A DNA stretch of 10,442 bases from an uncultured Eubacteriales bacterium (GCA_900554855.1 USIZ01000027.1:1-10442); one strand, 5' to 3'. Counted from the stretch's first letter, positions 1-9,016 are shown. The notes: generated by a model from the sequence alone, not told the origin. Translations and numbers: made by a program.

Positions 1-422
<422 letters not shown>

Positions 423-440
423 TCTACAGCAAATGATTTG

Positions 441-474
441 AAAGAACCGCTGCTTTTGCAGCGGTTCTTTTTTT
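441..474 (+). terminator. Rho-independent terminator of hppA
   Basis: A perfect 13-bp stem (441-453 paired with 458-470) closes a TTTT loop and runs into an uninterrupted T tract ending at 474. It starts 18 bases after the hppA stop codon. It is a textbook intrinsic terminator and separates hppA from prfB. Confidence 0.95.
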
Positions 475-502
475 GTAAATTTGAAGATGTGCAGGTTTTC
501 TC

Positions 503-531
503 TTTACAGCGCCGGGGAAAATCAGTATAAT
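503..531 (+). promoter_or_regulatory. Sigma-A type promoter of prfB
   Basis: A TTTACA -35 box (503-508) and a perfect TATAAT -10 box (526-531) are separated by exactly 17 bases. They lie just after the hppA terminator and about 40 bases before the prfB start codon. An AT-rich stretch follows the -10 box. This is the best promoter in the window. Confidence 0.88.
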
Positions 532-557
532 ATATATTTGAAAAATTATGTGATTGA

Positions 558-564
558 GAAAGGA
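558..564 (+). promoter_or_regulatory. Shine-Dalgarno site that sets the prfB start
   Basis: GAAAGGA ends 7 bases before the ATG at 572. The frame is also open from a TTG at 554, but that codon overlaps this site, so translation most likely starts at 572. Confidence 0.8.
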
Positions 565-571
565 CATCGTT

Positions 572-1699
572 ATGGCCATCCTTCAATTTGATGAATACAA
601 GAGCAAGCTGCTGGCGCTGAAGCCCACGCTGGCCGATCTGGCCGAGGCGCTGGGTCTGGAGAGCGCCCATCAGGAGCTGGATCTGCTTCAGGCGGAGAGC
701 GCGGCAGACGGCTTCTGGAACGACATGGACCACGCCCAGAAGATCACCACCCGCATCAAGAATCTACAGGATAAGATCGACGACCACAAAAAGCGCGAGG
801 CCGGTCTGGAGGATCTGCTCACCCTGTGCGAGATGGGGCAGGAGATGGAGGACGAGTCCCTGGTGCCCGAGGTGGAAGAGGGCTATGAGCATCTGGTGCA
901 GGATCTGGAGAAGGCCCGCCTTGCCACCCTATTCACCGGCGAGTACGACCACCTGAACTGCATGCTCACCATCCATGCCGGTGCCGGCGGTACCGAGGCG
1001 CAGGACTGGGCCAGTATGCTCTTCCGCATGTACACCCGCTGGGCGGAGCGCCAGGGCTTCAAGTGGGAGACGCTGGACTATGAGGACGGCGACGAGGCCG
1101 GCATCAAGTCCGCCACCATCATGGTCACCGGCGAGAACGCCTACGGCTACCTGCGGGGGGAGAACGGCGTCCACCGTCTGGTGCGCATCTCTCCCTTCGA
1201 CTCCAATGCCCGCCGCCAGACTTCCTTTGCCGCCGTTGAGGTCATGCCCGACCTGCCCGACGACGTGGAGGTGGAGATCCGCCCCGAGGACGTGGAAATG
1301 CAGGTGTTCCGTTCCTCCGGCGCCGGTGGTCAGCACATCAACAAGACTTCCTCCGCCGTCCGCCTGATCCACAAGCCCACCGGCATCGTCGTGTCCAGCC
1401 AGCAGCAGCGCTCCCAGTTCCAGAACAAGGACACCTGCTACCGCATGCTGCGCGATAAGCTGGTTCAGCTGCAGATGCAGGCCCATGCGGAGAAGATCTC
1501 CGACCTGAAGGGCGTGCAGATGAAGATCGAATGGGGCAGCCAGATCCGCTCCTATGTGTTTATGCCCTATCAGCTGGTGAAGGACAACCGCACCGGCTAT
1601 GAGACCAGCAACATCAACGCAGTTATGGATGGCGATCTGGACGGCTTCGTCACCGCCTACCTGACCTGCGCCGCCACAAACACATGGGTAACAAAATAA
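572..1699 (+). CDS. prfB: Peptide chain release factor 2 (RF2)
   Basis: Recognises UGA and UAA in the ribosomal A site and triggers release of the finished protein. The product is 375 residues, close to the usual 365. A helical N-terminal domain covers about residues 1-120. The stop-recognition tripeptide Ser-Pro-Phe is at 207-209 (VRISPFDSNARR), the RF2 type rather than the RF1 Pro-Ala/Val-Thr type. The catalytic GGQ is at 252-254 (SSGAGGQHINKTSSAVR), followed by WGSQIRSYVF near 321-330. Many bacteria make RF2 by a +1 frameshift at an in-frame UGA near codon 25. Here the frame is continuous from ATG to TAA with no CTTTGA site, so that autoregulation is absent. The gene is monocistronic, between its own promoter and terminator. 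Confidence 0.97.
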   Translation: MAILQFDEYKSKLLALKPTLADLAEALGLESAHQELDLLQAESAADGFWNDMDHAQKITTRIKNLQDKIDDHKKREAGLEDLLTLCEMGQEMEDESLVPEVEEGYEHLVQDLEKARLATLFTGEYDHLNCMLTIHAGAGGTEAQDWASMLFRMYTRWAERQGFKWETLDYEDGDEAGIKSATIMVTGENAYGYLRGENGVHRLVRISPFDSNARRQTSFAAVEVMPDLPDDVEVEIRPEDVEMQVFRSSGAGGQHINKTSSAVRLIHKPTGIVVSSQQQRSQFQNKDTCYRMLRDKLVQLQMQAHAEKISDLKGVQMKIEWGSQIRSYVFMPYQLVKDNRTGYETSNINAVMDGDLDGFVTAYLTCAATNTWVTK

Positions 1700-1710
1700 G
1701 ATTGTATCAT

Positions 1711-1748
1711 AAGGCTCTGCCGCAACAGCGGCAGAGCCTTGTTTGTTG
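1711..1748 (+). terminator. Rho-independent terminator of prfB
   Basis: A perfect 13-bp GC-rich stem (1711-1723 with 1728-1740) closes an AACA loop and is followed by a T-rich tail (GTTTGTTG). It begins 11 bases after the prfB stop codon. Confidence 0.92.
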
Positions 1749-1750
1749 CA

Positions 1751-1944
1751 AGACTTTCAAGTCTGGGAGGTTTCACCGAATTCCACCGCCCGCAAGCGGT
1801 GGAACAAATTTGAATTAGTCGTTTCCGGGGGCGTGTACCTCGGAAATGACACTTCTCATGCGCGGCTGTGCGACTTTTGTGAAGCAATCGAGTGCAGCCG
1901 CGCATGAAGCCTTCTATCGGAAAAGGCGGGGGGCCTTTTTCGAT
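1751..1944. repeat. Array of five consecutive stem-loops between prfB and the HtrA gene
   Basis: Most of the 397-bp gap after prfB is palindromic DNA. The stems are: 1751-1756/1759-1764 (6 bp); 1781-1789/1796-1804 (9 bp, loop CCGCAA); 1818-1830/1838-1850 (13 pairs, two of them G-T); 1857-1868/1895-1906 (12 bp perfect, with a 26-base loop holding further short pairs); and 1916-1927/1933-1944 (12 pairs including one G-T, loop GGGGG). Linkers are 6 to 16 bases. The last stem, AAAAGGC-GGGGG-GCCTTTTT, resembles a weak terminator. No convincing gene overlaps it: the short frames crossing it lack ribosome sites and known motifs. It could be a dispersed intergenic repeat or a structured RNA. Strand and function are unknown. 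Confidence 0.6.
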
Positions 1945-2004
1945 AAGCGGAGCTTGTTCACAAATTGTTCTTTTCCCTTTCAATCTGTTTTAAGGTTATC
2001 CGGA

Positions 2005-2010
2005 TACAAT
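2005..2010 (+). promoter_or_regulatory. Possible -10 box for the HtrA gene (weak)
   Basis: TACAAT, preceded by GGA, lies 87 bases upstream of the HtrA start and after the stem-loop array. No good -35 box is found 16-18 bases upstream. It is recorded only as the best -10 candidate in this leader; a different sigma factor could be used. Confidence 0.25.
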
Positions 2011-2031
2011 GGCCATGCTGAGAGGAAGAGA

Positions 2032-2053
2032 GATCGGAAACGATCCTCCGATC
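2032..2053 (+). promoter_or_regulatory. Overlapping alternative hairpins in the HtrA leader
   Basis: GATCG-GAAA-CGATC (2032-2045) forms a 5-bp stem with a GNRA-type loop. The same left arm can instead pair GATCGG (2032-2037) with CCGATC (2048-2053). The two are mutually exclusive and lie about 30 bases before the Shine-Dalgarno site. The pairings are read directly; any regulatory role is speculative. Confidence 0.3.
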
Positions 2054-2081
2054 AGCCTGAACGAGTAATACCATCCCGATC

Positions 2082-2088
2082 AAAGGAG
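2082..2088 (+). promoter_or_regulatory. Shine-Dalgarno site that sets the HtrA start
   Basis: AAAGGAG ends 8 bases before the ATG at 2097. The frame is open from a GTG at 2088, but that codon overlaps this site, so ATG 2097 is preferred. Confidence 0.85.
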
Positions 2089-2096
2089 TGTTTTTT

Positions 2097-3710
2097 ATGT
2101 TCCCAGATGATGAGCGCAAGAGCTTTGAGGGCACTCAGACCCCCGAAAATCAGACGGCTCAGAGTGCCGTCGGCGGCGGTGAGTGGCACGGCAGCCCCTA
2201 TGGCGCCGGTGCTTCCAACTCCCACAGCGAGCCCTTTACGGTAAATCCCAACACAGGCGCGGACGAAAGCTCCGCCCCCTATGGTTCCGCCCCCTACAGC
2301 AGCGCGGGCAGTGCCCCCTTCGGCGGCCCCAATGCGGCAAACTTCGGCGGCAATGGCAATCCGCCCTATGGCGGCGCACCCCATCAGCCCACCCCGCCCA
2401 ACGGCCCCAAGCCCAAGAAACCCAGGAAGGGCTGGACGCCCTCCAAGCTGATCGCCCTGTGCCTGGCCTGCGCCATCGTGGGCGGCGGCGTCAGCGGCGG
2501 CGCAGTGGCTCTGGCGAGCCGCAGCCAGAAGGCCTCCACGGCCAGCGGCACCTCCACGGTGCTGGAGAGCGACCGCACGGCCACGACCAATGTCCAGACC
2601 CAGAAGGTGCAGGCCGGTGACGCCATGAGCGTGGCCGACATCTACAACACCTATTCCAACAGCGTGGTGTGCATTCAGGTTTCCACCTCCAGCGGCACCG
2701 GCGCGGGCACCGGCTTCGTCATCACCGAGGACGGCTATATCGTGACCTGCTACCACGTCATTGACGGCGCGACCGACATCGCCGTCACCTTCCCCGACTC
2801 CACCAGCTATGCCGCCACTCTGGTGGGCGGCGACGCGGATAACGATGTGGCCGTGCTGAAGATCGATGCCTCCGGCCTGACCCCCGTGGTGCTGGGCGAC
2901 AGCGCTCAGCTCGAGGTGGGCGACACCGTCACCGCCATCGGCAACGCTCTGGGCACGCTGGCCAACACCACCACCACCGGCGTGGTGTCCGCCCTTGACC
3001 GCGCCATCACCATGAGCGACGGCAGCGTCATCAACGTTTTGCAGACCGACTGCACCATCAACTCCGGCAACTCCGGCGGCCCGCTGTTCAACCAGTACGG
3101 CGAGGTCATCGGTATCGTCAACGCCAAGTATTCCTCCAGCGGTTACAGCTCCGGCACTGCCACCATCGAGGGCATCGGCTTCGCCATCCCCTATGCGGAT
3201 GTGTCCGGCAAGATCGCCGATCTGATGCAGTACGGCTACATTACCGGCAAGCCCTCTCTGGGCATCACCGTTTCCACCGTCTCCGCGCTGGATGCGCAGC
3301 GCTATAACATGGTGGTGGGCGCTTACGTCAACTCCGTGAATTCCGGCTCCTGCGCTGAGACCGCCGGTTTGAAGCAGGGGGATATCATCACCGCCGTGAA
3401 CGGTGAGGAGATCACCAACTATGAGGAATTGGTCAACGCCAAGAACAAGATGTCCGCCGGCGACCAGATGACGCTGGATGTGTGGCGCGACGGCGAGACG
3501 ACCACCCTGACCGTCACGCTGGACGAGGCCAAGCCGGACACCTCCGGCAGTACGGATAACAGCCAGTCTGGCTCCTCCGGCCAGTCCGATTCCAATAATC
3601 AGTACGGTTCCAACGGCCAGTCCGGCGGAAACGGTATGTCGCCCTATGATTTCTTCGACTACTTCTTCGGCGGCAATGGCAACTCCAACGGCGGCCAGGG
3701 CAGCTGGTAA
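2097..3710 (+). CDS. HtrA/DegP-family membrane-anchored serine protease with PDZ domain
   Basis: Envelope quality-control protease expected to cleave misfolded proteins outside the membrane. The 537-residue product starts with a disordered Gly/Ser/Pro/Asn-rich segment (1-112), then a basic patch and one membrane helix (about 118-140). This is the usual anchored layout of Gram-positive HtrA proteins. The trypsin-like domain (about 180-380) has the full triad: His220 (TCYHVIDG), Asp250 (ADNDVAVLKI) and Ser326 (INSGNSGGPLF). One PDZ domain follows (about 388-478), with GLKQGDIITAVNGEEI. The tail is Ser/Gly/Asn/Gln-rich and ends in an aromatic block, SPYDFFDYFFGG. The protein is longer than the roughly 400-450 residues of Bacillus HtrA because of the two tails. 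It appears monocistronic. The family is certain; the choice among htrA, htrB and degP names is not, so no symbol is given. Confidence 0.95.
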   Translation: MFPDDERKSFEGTQTPENQTAQSAVGGGEWHGSPYGAGASNSHSEPFTVNPNTGADESSAPYGSAPYSSAGSAPFGGPNAANFGGNGNPPYGGAPHQPTPPNGPKPKKPRKGWTPSKLIALCLACAIVGGGVSGGAVALASRSQKASTASGTSTVLESDRTATTNVQTQKVQAGDAMSVADIYNTYSNSVVCIQVSTSSGTGAGTGFVITEDGYIVTCYHVIDGATDIAVTFPDSTSYAATLVGGDADNDVAVLKIDASGLTPVVLGDSAQLEVGDTVTAIGNALGTLANTTTTGVVSALDRAITMSDGSVINVLQTDCTINSGNSGGPLFNQYGEVIGIVNAKYSSSGYSSGTATIEGIGFAIPYADVSGKIADLMQYGYITGKPSLGITVSTVSALDAQRYNMVVGAYVNSVNSGSCAETAGLKQGDIITAVNGEEITNYEELVNAKNKMSAGDQMTLDVWRDGETTTLTVTLDEAKPDTSGSTDNSQSGSSGQSDSNNQYGSNGQSGGNGMSPYDFFDYFFGGNGNSNGGQGSW

Positions 3711-3756
3711 TTCAACACACGATCTACTTTCTTCATTTTCATTTCCTTCTCTCTGT

Positions 3757-3800
3757 GAGCAGCGGACGGCCTGAACAGACCGTCCGCTGCTCCGCGTTTT
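3757..3800 (+). terminator. Probable terminator of the HtrA gene
   Basis: A perfect 13-bp GC-rich stem (3757-3769 with 3780-3792) encloses a 10-base loop 46 bases after the HtrA stop. Only a short TTTT (3797-3800) follows, after CGCG, so the U tract is weak. It is likely an intrinsic terminator, less certain than the two upstream. Confidence 0.65.
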
Positions 3801-3851
3801 GCAGAAAACGGGGCGGTCAATTGGGAAAAAATAAAGACAGACTGCCGCCAA

Positions 3852-3966
3852 TGTCATTCTGAGGGAGCGTCAGCGCCCGAAGAATCTTACAGCACACCTT
3901 CTACAAGCAGAATGCTTCTTGTCGGAGAACGGTGCTGTAAGATCCTTCGCTTCGCTCAGAATGACA
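3852..3966. repeat. 115-bp palindromic repeat, MITE-like (VILSEAKDL-type)
   Basis: The ends are 12-bp perfect inverted repeats: TGTCATTCTGAG (3852-3863) and CTCAGAATGACA (3955-3966). Pairing resumes inside with another perfect 12-bp pair (3884-3895 with 3932-3943) and a small central hairpin (3905-3909/3913-3917). The left arm carries several extra bases (GGAGCGTCAGCGCCC region) relative to the right. Translated, the right end reads SFASLRMT and the other strand VILSEAKDL, peptides I recall from a very widespread intergenic repeat annotated as spurious small proteins; I could not verify this here. A further right-arm-like copy, TTCAGGATGACA, is at 3979-3990. No coding role is inferred. Confidence 0.75.
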
Positions 3967-4016
3967 GGGTGGGGAGTGTTCAGGATGACAGCAGAGCAAA
4001 GAATTTCAGGCATGAA

Positions 4017-4188
4017 TGTAGGGCGGGTGCTTGCCCCCGCCGTGGACGGCCGCAATTATCGCAATAGGACAGCTTGCAGGCAAGATGCAAGCGTGATCGG
4101 TACTCACTTGCACACATCGGCATACCTTTTACGATACCCTTTACAAATCTGCCAGCATGGCACGGCGGGGGCAAGCACCCGCCCTACA
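4017..4188. repeat. 172-bp element bounded by a 28-bp perfect inverted repeat
   Basis: Bases 4017-4044 and 4161-4188 are exact reverse complements over 28 bp; the left arm begins TGTAGGGCGGGTGCTTGCCC. The 116-bp centre holds a short palindrome, CTTGC-AG-GCAAG (4073-4084), and an imperfect 12-bp tandem pair (4122-4133 and 4134-4145, 10 of 12 bases alike). No open reading frame with a ribosome site or known motif is present. A 28-bp perfect palindrome suggests a non-autonomous mobile or dispersed repeat, or a strong RNA hairpin if transcribed. It differs in sequence from the neighbouring 115-bp element. Confidence 0.75.
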
Positions 4189-4293
4189 CCATATATGGAA
4201 AGCTTCTATTCCCTTCGCTCCCCCCCCATTTGCTGCTATCAAATGATTCCATTTTATGCAATGCCGATGATCGGGAACTTCACGCGCTTCAAG
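4189..4293. other. Intergenic stretch with no recognised feature
   Basis: Between the 28-bp inverted repeat and the mrp promoter there is AT-richer sequence with a C run (4221-4227 region) and no hairpin, reading frame or motif I can support. The preceding gap, 3801-3851, is likewise featureless. Confidence 0.5.
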
Positions 4294-4322
4294 TTGCGCC
4301 GACGGTGCAATTATGTTATACT
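4294..4322 (+). promoter_or_regulatory. Probable promoter of the Mrp/NBP35 gene
   Basis: A -10 box TATACT (4317-4322) with an extended TGT immediately upstream (4314-4316) lies 17 bases after a partial -35 box, TTGCGC (4294-4299). It sits 38 bases before the start codon and downstream of both repeats. An AAGGAG ribosome site follows at 4345-4350. Confidence 0.6.
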
Positions 4323-4360
4323 TGATTCATCTATGAAATAATAAAAGGAGATTTTCGCCC

Positions 4361-5266
4361 ATGAGCGACCTGAGTTTTATCACCGATCCTTCCAAGTGGA
4401 AGGATATTACCCCGGATATGTACGACGAGATCAACGCCCAGATCGAGCAGACCTTTGAGGAGGGCTGCCACGGCAACTGCGAGTCCTGCTCCTCCGACTG
4501 CGACCACCGGGAGAGCGCCCAGCTGCCCAAGTTTGCCAAGCGGATGTACGCCGTCAACGGCGGCAAGGGTGGCGCGGGCAAGAGCAGCGTCACGGTTCTG
4601 CTGGCCGGTGAGCTGGCCCGCCGGGGCCTGAAAGTGGGTGTGCTGGACTGCGACATCTACACCGCCGTCATTCCCCATATGCTGCACATCTCCGGCCCGG
4701 TGCATCGCGGCGAGGGCGGAAATCCCCTGCCCGTCAAGACCGAGAGCGGCATTGAGGTCATGAGTGTCGATCTGATCCTGGACAAGCCCATGGATCCCGT
4801 TCTGTGGCCCGGCGTGGACGCCTTCAACATCCTGAACTATCTCTACACCTCCACCCAGTGGGGTGAGCTGGATGTCATGCTGCTGGATATGCCCTCCGGC
4901 TGCGGCGATATCCCGCTGGATCTCTACACCACCTTCCCGGTGGACGGCACCATTGCCGTCACCAATCCCGGTGCTCTGTCTGTGGAGGCGGTGCAGCGGT
5001 GCATCAATCTGTGCATGATGCTCATGAGCCCCACCGTGGCCTATGTGGAAAACAAGAGCTTTGCCGACTCCTGTGTCAGCAGCGGCGCCTATGAGCTGCC
5101 CCATGGCTGTGTCACCGTGTCTGTGCCCTTCTCCGGCGAGATCGCCGTGGCGGGCGAAGAGGGCACGCTGGAGGGGCTGAACTGTGCGGAGCTTAACCCT
5201 GTGGCTGACCTCATTGCCACCGCAGTGAAGGTCTCTTCCGACAAGGCGGCCAAGGCGAAAAAGTGA
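4361..5266 (+). CDS. Mrp/NBP35-family P-loop ATPase (Fe-S cluster carrier-like)
   Basis: Members of this SIMIBI/ParA-like ATPase family bind and transfer iron-sulfur clusters. The product has 301 residues. The deviant Walker A motif is at 66-76 (NGGKGGAGKSS; Lys69 is the signature lysine, Lys74 the P-loop lysine). The switch region is near 96-100 (DCDIY, usually DADIYGPS), and WGELDVMLLDMPSGCGDIPL (167-186) matches the family's WGELDYLIIDLPPGTGD. VAYVENKS (227-233) matches the VVENMS segment. A cysteine cluster, CX3CX2CX3C (36, 40, 43, 47), precedes the ATPase, reminiscent of NBP35-type 4Fe-4S sites. The CXXC after VENMS that binds the bridging cluster in many Mrp proteins is missing: only Cys238 lies there. 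AAGGAG lies 10 bases before the ATG. The family is sure; the carrier role is inference. Confidence 0.9.
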   Translation: MSDLSFITDPSKWKDITPDMYDEINAQIEQTFEEGCHGNCESCSSDCDHRESAQLPKFAKRMYAVNGGKGGAGKSSVTVLLAGELARRGLKVGVLDCDIYTAVIPHMLHISGPVHRGEGGNPLPVKTESGIEVMSVDLILDKPMDPVLWPGVDAFNILNYLYTSTQWGELDVMLLDMPSGCGDIPLDLYTTFPVDGTIAVTNPGALSVEAVQRCINLCMMLMSPTVAYVENKSFADSCVSSGAYELPHGCVTVSVPFSGEIAVAGEEGTLEGLNCAELNPVADLIATAVKVSSDKAAKAKK

Positions 5267-5272
5267 TTCGTC

Positions 5273-5318
5273 AAATCACCCGTGATCCCCAGTGGAACGC
5301 GGGTGATTTCTTTACATT
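5273..5318 (+). terminator. Probable terminator between mrp and secA
   Basis: Starting 7 bases after the stop codon, AAATCACCCG (5273-5282) pairs perfectly with CGGGTGATTT (5300-5309). Two more pairs, an A-A mismatch and a 3-bp inner stem (5286-5288/5294-5296) extend it. A short T-rich tail (TTTCTTT) follows. It would end mrp transcription before the secA promoter. Confidence 0.7.
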
Positions 5319-5344
5319 TAATACTTTTATTTTTGCAGGGGCTA

Positions 5345-5353
5345 TGGTAAAAT
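5345..5353 (+). promoter_or_regulatory. Possible extended -10 promoter of secA
   Basis: TGG-TAAAAT (5345-5353) is an extended -10 element 58 bases before the secA ATG. At 17-base spacing the -35 position reads TTTTAT (5325-5330), a weak match. The position between a terminator and secA supports it. Confidence 0.5.
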
Positions 5354-5398
5354 CTAACCTGTATTGATATGAACGTGAGCGCCCGGTTTGAGCGCCGG

Positions 5399-5404
5399 AA
5401 AGGA
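5399..5404 (+). promoter_or_regulatory. Shine-Dalgarno site that sets the secA start
   Basis: AAAGGA ends 7 bases before the ATG at 5412. A longer in-frame start, TTG at 5388, lies upstream of this site and lacks one of its own. The protein from 5412 begins MNILKKIFG, as SecA usually does. Confidence 0.85.
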
Positions 5405-5411
5405 CGTTGCA

Positions 5412-8180
<2,769 letters not shown>

Positions 8181-8181
8181 A

Positions 8182-8982
8182 ATGTCATTTGAACGCATGA
8201 CACGCTCCGGCGTGACCTTCTACCGTGCGGAGGGGCTGGGGACAGTCCACGGCTTCTCCACCCGGCTTGGGGGCGTCAGCGCCCCGCCCTTTGATACGCT
8301 GAACCTGGGGCTCAGTCAGGGGGATGACCCTGCCTGCGTCCGGGAAAATTTCCGGCGCTTCTGCGCCGCCGTCGGTGCGGACGTCGACCGCATGGTCGTC
8401 ACCCATCAGGTGCATCAGGACGATGTCCGCATTGCGACCTCCGCCGATGCGGGCAAGGGGCTGGATCGGGAGCGGGACTACGACGTGGACGGGCTCATCA
8501 CCAATGAACGCGGCCTGCCCCTTGTCATCCACTCCGCCGACTGCATCCCGGTGCTGCTGCACGATCCGGTGAAGCAGGTCATCGGCGCCTGCCACGCCGG
8601 ATGGCGGGGCACGGCGCTGGGCATTGCCGCCAAGACCGCCCGGAGAATGGCCGAGGTCTACGGCACCGATCCCGCCGACCTGCACTGCGCCATCGGCCCA
8701 GGCATCTCCCGCTGCTGCTTTGAGACCCGCGCCGACGTGCCGGAGACCGTGCGCGCTGCGCTGGGCGATGCGGCGGCAGACTTCATCGACGATCACGGCG
8801 ACGGCAGCTTCCATGTGGATCTCAAGGGGATCAACCGCTGGTGGCTCCGGTCGGTCGGCGTGCCACCGGAGCAGATCGAGGTCTGCCAGGCCTGCACGGC
8901 CTGTGATTTAAATACCTTCTTCAGCCACCGCCGCATGGGCACTGCCCGGGGCGCAATGGCTGCCATCATTGAACTTACCTGA
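8182..8982 (+). CDS. pgeF: PgeF/YfiH-family protein (peptidoglycan editing factor, multicopper-oxidase-like fold)
   Basis: In Escherichia coli the family member YfiH (PgeF) removes wrongly incorporated L-Ser from UDP-MurNAc peptide precursors; relatives act as purine nucleosidases or laccase-like enzymes. The 266-residue product is full length. It carries the zinc/active-site set: His78 (THQVHQD), Cys121 (HSADCIPVLL) and His138 (ACHAGWRG). Other family signatures are RLGGVSAPPFDTLNLG near 28-43, IGPGISRCCFE near 171-181 and FFSHRR near 246-251. The ATG is one base after the secA stop, with AGGA (8173-8176) inside the secA end as ribosome site, which points to translational coupling. Substrate is not decided by sequence alone. 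The family is certain; the editing role is inferred from the E. coli member. Confidence 0.92.
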   Translation: MSFERMTRSGVTFYRAEGLGTVHGFSTRLGGVSAPPFDTLNLGLSQGDDPACVRENFRRFCAAVGADVDRMVVTHQVHQDDVRIATSADAGKGLDRERDYDVDGLITNERGLPLVIHSADCIPVLLHDPVKQVIGACHAGWRGTALGIAAKTARRMAEVYGTDPADLHCAIGPGISRCCFETRADVPETVRAALGDAAADFIDDHGDGSFHVDLKGINRWWLRSVGVPPEQIEVCQACTACDLNTFFSHRRMGTARGAMAAIIELT

Positions 8983-9010
8983 ACTGCGCAATTTCCGGCC
9001 CGGGAGGCCG

Positions 9011-9016
9011 AGGAGG
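9011..9016 (+). promoter_or_regulatory. Strong Shine-Dalgarno site of purL
   Basis: AGGAGG ends 10 bases before the ATG at 9027. It is directly preceded by a 5-bp hairpin, CGGCC-CGGGA-GGCCG (8996-9010). No promoter is visible in the 44-base gap, so purL is probably read from upstream. Confidence 0.7.

Noticed and set aside
572..660. Programmed frameshift site in prfB, because TTTGATGA occurs near codon 6
   Set aside because: In the coding frame it reads TTT GAT GAA; there is no in-frame stop to bypass.
1751..2053. Known riboswitch or 6S/tmRNA/SRP RNA in the prfB-HtrA gap
   Set aside because: I could not match the stems or loops to conserved cores of those RNA classes, and the hairpins are simple and separate.
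1846..2244. 132-codon frame over the stem-loop array and the start of HtrA; also a 108-codon minus-strand frame at 1657-1983
   Set aside because: They read through perfect palindromes, lack ribosome sites and overlap real genes. They look like the translated form of a repeat; I have a vague, unverified sense of similar spurious small proteins in gut Clostridia.
2052..3857. 601-codon open frame on the minus strand across the HtrA gene
   Set aside because: Antisense shadow of HtrA; composition is low-complexity Gly/Ala/Val/His and it runs through the promoter and terminator regions.
4018..4188. CRISPR array
   Set aside because: There are only two arms, in inverted not direct orientation, and no repeated spacing.
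4284..4299. GCGC...GCGC dyad over the mrp -35 region as an operator
   Set aside because: Only 4 bp per arm with an imperfect centre; expected by chance in GC-rich DNA.
3919..4341. 140-codon frame across both palindromic repeats
   Set aside because: It spans two unrelated repeats and the mrp promoter, with no ribosome site; translation of repeat arms explains its length.
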